A DNA stretch of 60,000 bases from positions 12,761,001 to 12,821,000 of the forward strand of contig NC_092575.1 in assembly GCF_037975245.1 (NCBI RefSeq). The letters run 5' to 3'. This document shows, in pieces, positions 54,681 through 60,000 of the stretch (positions are counted from its first letter, which is position 1; the number at the start of each line of letters is the position of its first letter). The DNA comes from Apostichopus japonicus (taxonomy: Eukaryota > Echinodermata > Holothuroidea > Aspidochirotida > Stichopodidae). The translations under genes and the position numbers were made by a program. The notes under the pieces are model-generated. The model saw only the letters and a list, made by a program, of their open reading frames with translations, was not told the DNA's origin and searched no databases.

Positions 54681-56370
54681 GTTTTTTCTTTCACATTTTT
54701 AATGCAATCACACCTCTTCAGGTTCCACCATGGAAGGTAACTTGTTTGATAGTTCAATTTTCATGACAGTTACAGAGCTGCCAACCAGTATCGTATTTCA
54801 TACGATTTTTGGAAGTTAATACGAGGGTACGATTTTTCCTCAATAAAATACGATTTTCCGAAAATCTGAATGTGTTTGTGTATATTGTGTGTGTGCCATT
54901 TTCAATGGCAAATTGACCATTCTCACCTGTTATGTTAACAGGCGTGACCTTTTCCGCGAATTCGCGGAATTCCGTGATTTCTTTCTACCGCCGAGCTTTA
55001 CACCTCCAAATTTCCGTGAATTTCCAACAACAGCGTTACTGTGTCATTAGATCCTTCCGCATGTTTTTCATTTCCGAGGTCATATGAGATTTGAGGGCGT
55101 CCTCAGTGAGGTAATAAATTGAAGTTTGAAAACCATTTCAGTTAGTTTCGACTTATGTCTCATTTCAGTTTGAAAACGTATTGATATGATCACAGGGCAT
55201 TATTAGACCAATATCTGAAGTTTGAGAATACTTCAGTGAGGTCATTTGAGGTTTGAGGCCACCCCCCCCCCACCCCCTTGGCGGCGCCACTGTCTGCAGC
55301 TCTCATATTTGGCTTGTGGCTTCCCCATAATTAGTACAAGATACCTTGTTTTCAAGGGCGTATGAAGCGGGTCGACATCCCCCACCTGAAAACATGGGGC
55401 GGAAGTATAATTCAGAACGTAGTCTTTCACCATTGTTCAGACTGTTTAGTACTGCGATTATTGGGAATCACTATCTCCGCCGGAAATTCGATAGCGTTTG
55501 AGCATGTCGTCAAAATAAGTCAGGGTCGAACCTCGTCCAGACCAATGTGCCGCATGGTTAGGTTTTGCTAGCTTATATGCCTCAGTGTGTACAGAACTCT
55601 TGTTTGTTTTGTTCATGTACGGTAGGTCAGGCATACATACTGACATAGTACATACACCATCACCGCTACTCGATAGTTCATGCATATCACGTATAGCACG
55701 TACACGCCTGGCAACTGCACGCAAGATGACTAAAGTAAATCAGGAAATATGAGAAAATGTTATTACAAATCAGACATTTTTGGCACTAAACAGCATCTGA
55801 TGGCCTCTAATTGTTCAAACATTTTCCAAATGGGAGGGGATGCATCCCTCCCCTTTGGAAATTTGTAGGACCCCTCCCTCAGGACGGCGATCACAATCCA
55901 TCATGCATCAGCCCCCCCCCCCCTGACAAAAATACCTTCCTACGCCAGTGCTTGTTTTGGGTGGAGGTCAAAGGTCATTTTGGGTCAACAAATGTTAAAC
56001 TCTGTAAAACATTAAACAACAAACGCATAAACGATATCCCAAGATAGGTTACATCACATACCTCATATTTTGCGTGTCTTCCTTGTAGTGTGTACGAGAA
56101 CCCTATTATTTTGGGTGGAGGTCAAAGGTCGTTTGGGGTCAGCAGAGGTCAAAATATCAAATGGATCTCATCAGGTTAACTAAATTACAAATGCAACTTC
56201 AGATCTTTGTTGTTAGAGTGAGCATGCGAAATGAATTACCACAAAAAAAATGTCCATCGTCTTTCTTTCATAGCTGTGGTATGATATATGTCACTTGATT
56301 CCCAGTCATCAAACCATGTAATCACTGACTCTGTTTAGGTTTATACTGCTCTCCATCTGCAGTATGAACT
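54681..56370. other. No gene seen
   Basis: It contains a C run at 55261-55270 and another near 55912-55923. A repeat of TTTTGGGTGGAGGTCAAAGG occurs at about 55954 and 56108. No recognised coding sequence. Confidence 0.5.
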
Positions 56371-56373
56371 TCA

Positions 56374-56609
56374 GCCAAGGTAAGCTCGCAGACTACTCGT
56401 GTGCTGCATATGTCATGTATTTAAAGGCAAGTCAACGCTGGGAGGGATTTCCCATGGTTTGACTGATCATTTGCAGCTCCAATAAAAATAAAGCCAGGGT
56501 AGGCTTGCAGATAACTCTTGTGCTGCATATGTTAAGTATTTAAAGGCAAGTAATCGCTGCAAGGGATTTCCCTCTGGGTTGACTTCATTTGCAGCTCCAG
56601 TAAAAGTGG
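56374..56609 (+). repeat. Tandem duplication, ~119-bp unit
   Basis: Two units (from about 56374 and 56493) share GTGCTGCATATGT-A-GTATTTAAAGGCAAGT, GGGATTTCCC and TTTGCAGCTCCA.TAAAA. Confidence 0.85.
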
Positions 56610-57204
56610 TTATACCCCCCCCCCTTTCCCTCCCACTCCCACCTACCCACCACCTTTACCTGTTCCAATGTAAGTCTAATATAAGGCTGTCTTACCATAT
56701 TGCCATAAATCACATTGCATGGGTCAGAGAATTTTGAATTTACTCATTTCTTTTCTTTTAATTATATATTAGCATCTGGGTATCATGAGAAAAGTACAAT
56801 TTTAGGTTGGTTGATATAGAGATTTAGTACACATGATATAAACTAAGGTAATAAAAATATAGGTGTACTACAATTAGTTGCTTCATTGACTTACACACTA
56901 TAAACTGTTAACTTTCCAAGGCCGCGAGAGATCATAGACAAACATCGTTTGACATGTCCTACCCACCAAATGAAAGCCGATGGCTTGGGCTGCAATAGCA
57001 CATCCAGGTTTCGCCACCATGACCGTTAAGACATTGAACTAGAAGAGGGCAAACTTTAGCATAGTTGCTTCCAACCCATCTGCCTGTTATCACTGCGGAA
57101 TTTTCTTCAACAAGGATTTTCTAGAATGCATTTTAATCACCTCCAATTGTAGTGGATTAATCCACGTGCACTGTACTTTTGGTATGGTACCTATAGGAGT
57201 ACTA

Positions 57205-57300
57205 TCTCAGTACGATGCCTTTGAAGGGGCATGAAAAACTTGACAATGTCCGCCTCTCCCTCCGTACGTTGTTCCGTTATATTAACCGAAGGAAACTCTA
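57205..57300 (+). repeat. Interspersed direct repeat, copy 1
   Basis: ACTATCTCAGTACGATGCC, TGAAGGGGCATG, ACTTGACAATG and GAAGGAAACTCTA recur at 59795-59895. Confidence 0.8.
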
Positions 57301-57366
57301 GCCTACATTTTTCTATTCGGCCGTGTGTAAACCTATAGCGTATAAGTATAGGTAAGTATATATAAG

Positions 57367-57545
57367 CAGGCGCGTATCCAGGATTTTCAAACCCGGGGGG
57401 CGCGAATTACTATCTAAGCGGAGCGCCACCATCGGTTGGCGCGCAGCGTACAAGAAAATTTCTTGTTTTGAAACCCCCCAGATCACCGGAAACGGCACTT
57501 CTCGGGCTTGAAATGACCAACCAGATGTACACTTTTTGCCTGAGA
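57367..57545 (+). mobile_element. TIR element family, left part
   Basis: It begins CAGGCGCGTATCCAGGATTT and contains CTATCTAAGCGGAGCGCCAC and GTACAAGAAAATTTC, aligning to the left two-thirds of the 33456-33753 element. A matching inverted end (CCTGGATACGCACCTG) lies at 59471-59486. Confidence 0.75.
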
Positions 57546-58032
57546 ACCAAGTATTTCCTAATAGTTTTTTTTTTCCATCCATAACCTTTTTGAAGATTGT
57601 CAACCCGGCACACATCATGTTCGACTTGATCTCATCTACTGTGGGTCTTTGCTTTTGTAGGTGATTCTACGTCGCGGCCCACAATAGCCGTCAGCCCAAC
57701 TTTTCAAGGTTTTAAGCCCCATATTTGTTCAGAATTTGAAAATTCACATTTCTCGTGAATAAACTCACTTCAAAACATACCCATAATCTTGTACAAAATT
57801 TCATCTATGGACAACCAATATAGAAAAAACTTCCTTCAACCCCTAACAGACCGGTCAAAATTGCACGAGTAGAGGGAAGTGTGATGTAGAATGTTGGTCA
57901 GAAAAATTCGAAAATTCAGACACAGTTAATTTATTAGTGTACAAATATTAAAACCTGTTATAACGGCTATTATAAAACTTGGTTGAAGGAAATGAAAAAA
58001 TAGCAGATATTTCCGAAACCGAACACTATACA

Positions 58033-58240
58033 CATAGGCGTAGGAGGCGCGGCGGCAGTGTCGGAGCTAGGGGTATTGGTCAGGAGTGGCGAGAATGGTC
58101 TGAAGGGGCGCTTTCGACACTATCTAAGCGGAGCGCCACCACTGGTTGGCGCGTAGCGTACAGAAAATTTTTGAGTAAAGATACTCCCTAGATCGCAGGA
58201 AATGACCCTTTCCGGGCCTGGCTAATTTGCAGATAAACGA
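58033..58240 (+). mobile_element. TIR element family, diverged copy
   Basis: It contains ACTATCTAAGCGGAGCGCCA, TGGTTGGCGCGTAGCGTACA and GATCGCAGGAAATGACCCTT. Ends are degenerate. Confidence 0.7.
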
Positions 58241-58788
58241 AGAATAAGGTGTCATCGCCAAATTACACCAACAAAATGTGACAAATGTCAATAAGTAGAT
58301 GAGAGCGCAATAAAAAAGTCAGTAATCTAGAATAATTAAAAAGTGATAAAGAACTGAAAAAGGCGCCAGCAGTCCATTTGAGTCCGTCAGGGGGGGCATC
58401 CGCCCCCCTGACCATATGGACGCTCCGCCACTGCGCGGCGGGGGTGCAGGCCCTAATTCGCCATTACTAATGTAAAAGAGAATTTTGACATAATTGGACC
58501 TCCATGCTTTTTATACATCTACATGAGACATGTCGTTGTTTACATTAGCATCCCGCGGTATACTGCGCAATTTTAACGGACCGTACGGTACATGATGGCA
58601 TGCGATGTAATAACCGATGCTTGCTTATATGATATTGACATGAACACGTTGAACGCGCGCTTCGCGCGCGAAAATTTTTGGTTATTGTTTCAGGCAAGTC
58701 GGACAGTTTTGAGGCTTTTCATCCTGGAGCGCCATTTTCATGCTCACTGATATGATGTGATATCTGCTGTTTGTGTTACAAATTCGAA

Positions 58789-59036
58789 CAGGCGCCTATA
58801 GCGAGGAATTTGCGAAGGGAGGGGCGAAGCCTGTAGGCAAATTATCTAAGCGTAGCGCCACCATAGGTTAGCGCGAAGCGTACAAGCAAATTTTGGCCGA
58901 AAATGTCTCCCAGATCGCTGGAAATGACACTTCCCAGGCCTTGTAAGTTGCCTCTAAGCACTTTCTATTTTGAAATTACTTAGCGATATCATTTGTAAAA
59001 TGCTGAATGGGGGGGGGGGCGGTCGCCCCCATCCCA
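58789..59036 (+). mobile_element. TIR element family, copy with G-run hairpin
   Basis: It starts CAGGCGCCTATAGCGAGGAA and carries the conserved CTAAGCGTAGCGCCACC and GAAATGACACTTCCCAGGCC blocks, then GGGGGGGCGGTCGCCCCC. The right TIR is missing. Confidence 0.78.
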
Positions 59037-59319
59037 AAATGCGTCATGTTCCCCGACGACACGGTCGAGTTCGAGACCAGCCACAGTTGGTTTCATAGCA
59101 CAATTCTACACACGCGTTATGATAGACCATATATAGTATATATAAAGATCATTAGTGAGAGAGGAAAATGGAAACGTCAAAAAATGGAGTTGTCGGTGTA
59201 AGGGGTAAGGTGAGTCACACTTTTACGAAATCATTGATCCGTCACTGGCTACCCTTCAGCGCTGTAATGATGTCACTGTTCCTCTTTCTCTTCCCGGTGT
59301 CTTCGCGTTTTGCTTTTAC

Positions 59320-59455
59320 TCCCTCTTTTCTCCTTTTTCTCTCTTTCTTCTTTTCCTTTTCCCTTCCTTCCTCTCCTTCTCCTCTTTTTTCCCCTCCTTT
59401 TTCCTTTTTTCTTCTCTTTTTTTCTCTTCTCTTTTTCTTACCCGGGGGGCGCGCG
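59320..59455 (+). repeat. Polypyrimidine tract (~135 bp CT)
   Basis: Almost uninterrupted C/T on the plus strand (A/G on the minus). Such tracts can adopt triplex (H-DNA) structures. Apparent K/R/E-rich frames on the minus strand are compositional. Confidence 0.9.
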
Positions 59456-59794
59456 CCCCCAACGCCCCCCCCTGGATACGCACCTGATAAGTAAGTATAT
59501 ATAACTTATAGGTACTCAAACACATTAAGATAACAAAAACAAAACACTTAACCCTTTTCAAAATGTCATTATTGGAAAGTGTGATAGAAAGTGAAACGTT
59601 ATTAAGAGGCTTCGACCTGTATTTCTCTTTCATTGAACGAAGTAAGCGGGTGTGATGATATTTACAATCACCTACCTCTTCAGACGTAAATATTAAGTGC
59701 CAATTGAGTATATAATGACTGCAATTCAGAACATTTATGTCAGTTTCAAGTGCTGAGACCGGCTGAGGAGCACGAACACTATTCTTAGAGTGGT

Positions 59795-59895
59795 ATGGTA
59801 CTATCTCAGCACGATGCCCTTGAAGGGGCATGCATAACTTGACAATGCCTACCTCTCCCTCCACGCGTTGTTCCTGACCAGAAGGAAACTCTACT
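59795..59895 (+). repeat. Interspersed direct repeat, copy 2
   Basis: Matches 57205-57300 in the same orientation (ACTATCTCAGCACGATGCCC, TTGAAGGGGCATG, AGAAGGAAACTCTA). Confidence 0.8.
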
Positions 59896-60000
59896 GGCAT
59901 TGTGCCATTCACCACGTATACAGTTTATAAGTCAGGACCACAAACTTTAATAGATAGATACTCACATTAAAATAGGGCATCTCCACATTACAAAAAAAAC

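Noticed and set aside
59316-59915. 199-codon minus-strand frame rich in K, R and E
   Set aside because: The basic and acidic half is the translation of the polypurine strand; the rest has no recognised domain.

Overview
The window is eukaryotic, from an invertebrate animal and plausibly a marine deuterostome such as an echinoderm or hemichordate. The reasons are AT-rich, intron-rich DNA with GT-AG splice sites, an animal-type laccase (a family vertebrates lack), a TPMT-type methyltransferase, LINE/SINE/MITE relics and very long microsatellites. The species assignment is inference. There is no prokaryotic architecture, and no CRISPR array or operon was seen.

Two protein-coding genes can be assembled completely by joining exons with matching splice phases. 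(1) A 9-exon, 660-residue membrane-anchored laccase-like multicopper oxidase on the minus strand (23868 down to 6825). It has an N-terminal signal-anchor helix and all four copper-ligand motifs. (2) An 8-exon, 232-residue thiopurine S-methyltransferase-like gene on the plus strand (44004 to 53283). Both read through without a stop. Degenerate plus-strand copies of laccase exons 5 and 8 lie on either side of the intact laccase gene (2951-3462 and 28580-28840), which suggests a dead paralogue.

The rest is mobile and repetitive DNA. Laccase intron 7 holds a nearly intact L2/CR1-group LINE, oriented antisense to the gene and broken by one in-frame stop. Intron 1 holds about 197 uninterrupted ATGG units, a TA array and a 361-bp near-perfect palindrome whose arms contain a hammerhead-ribozyme-like motif. 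Between 27 and 33 kb are a 732-bp TIR element with a perfect 9-bp target duplication, a truncated inverted copy of it, a second tetranucleotide array of about 204 units in the opposite orientation, and the 3' tail of a LINE fragment that runs directly into that array. From 33 to 41 kb, and again after 57 kb, there are repeated copies of a short non-autonomous transposon with termini like CAGGCGCGTAGCCA. The TPMT-like gene carries a LINE fragment (intron 3), a tandemly triplicated exon (exon 5/intron 5), a tRNA-derived SINE (intron 6) and a TIR MITE in its probable 3' UTR.

The two genes show no functional link. The laccase would act outside the cell on phenolic substrates; the methyltransferase would act in the cytosol on thiols or related small molecules. 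No new multi-gene system was recognised. The most unusual items are the palindrome with the ribozyme-like motif, the two giant opposed tetranucleotide arrays, the exon triplication, and the dead laccase exons that bracket the live gene.
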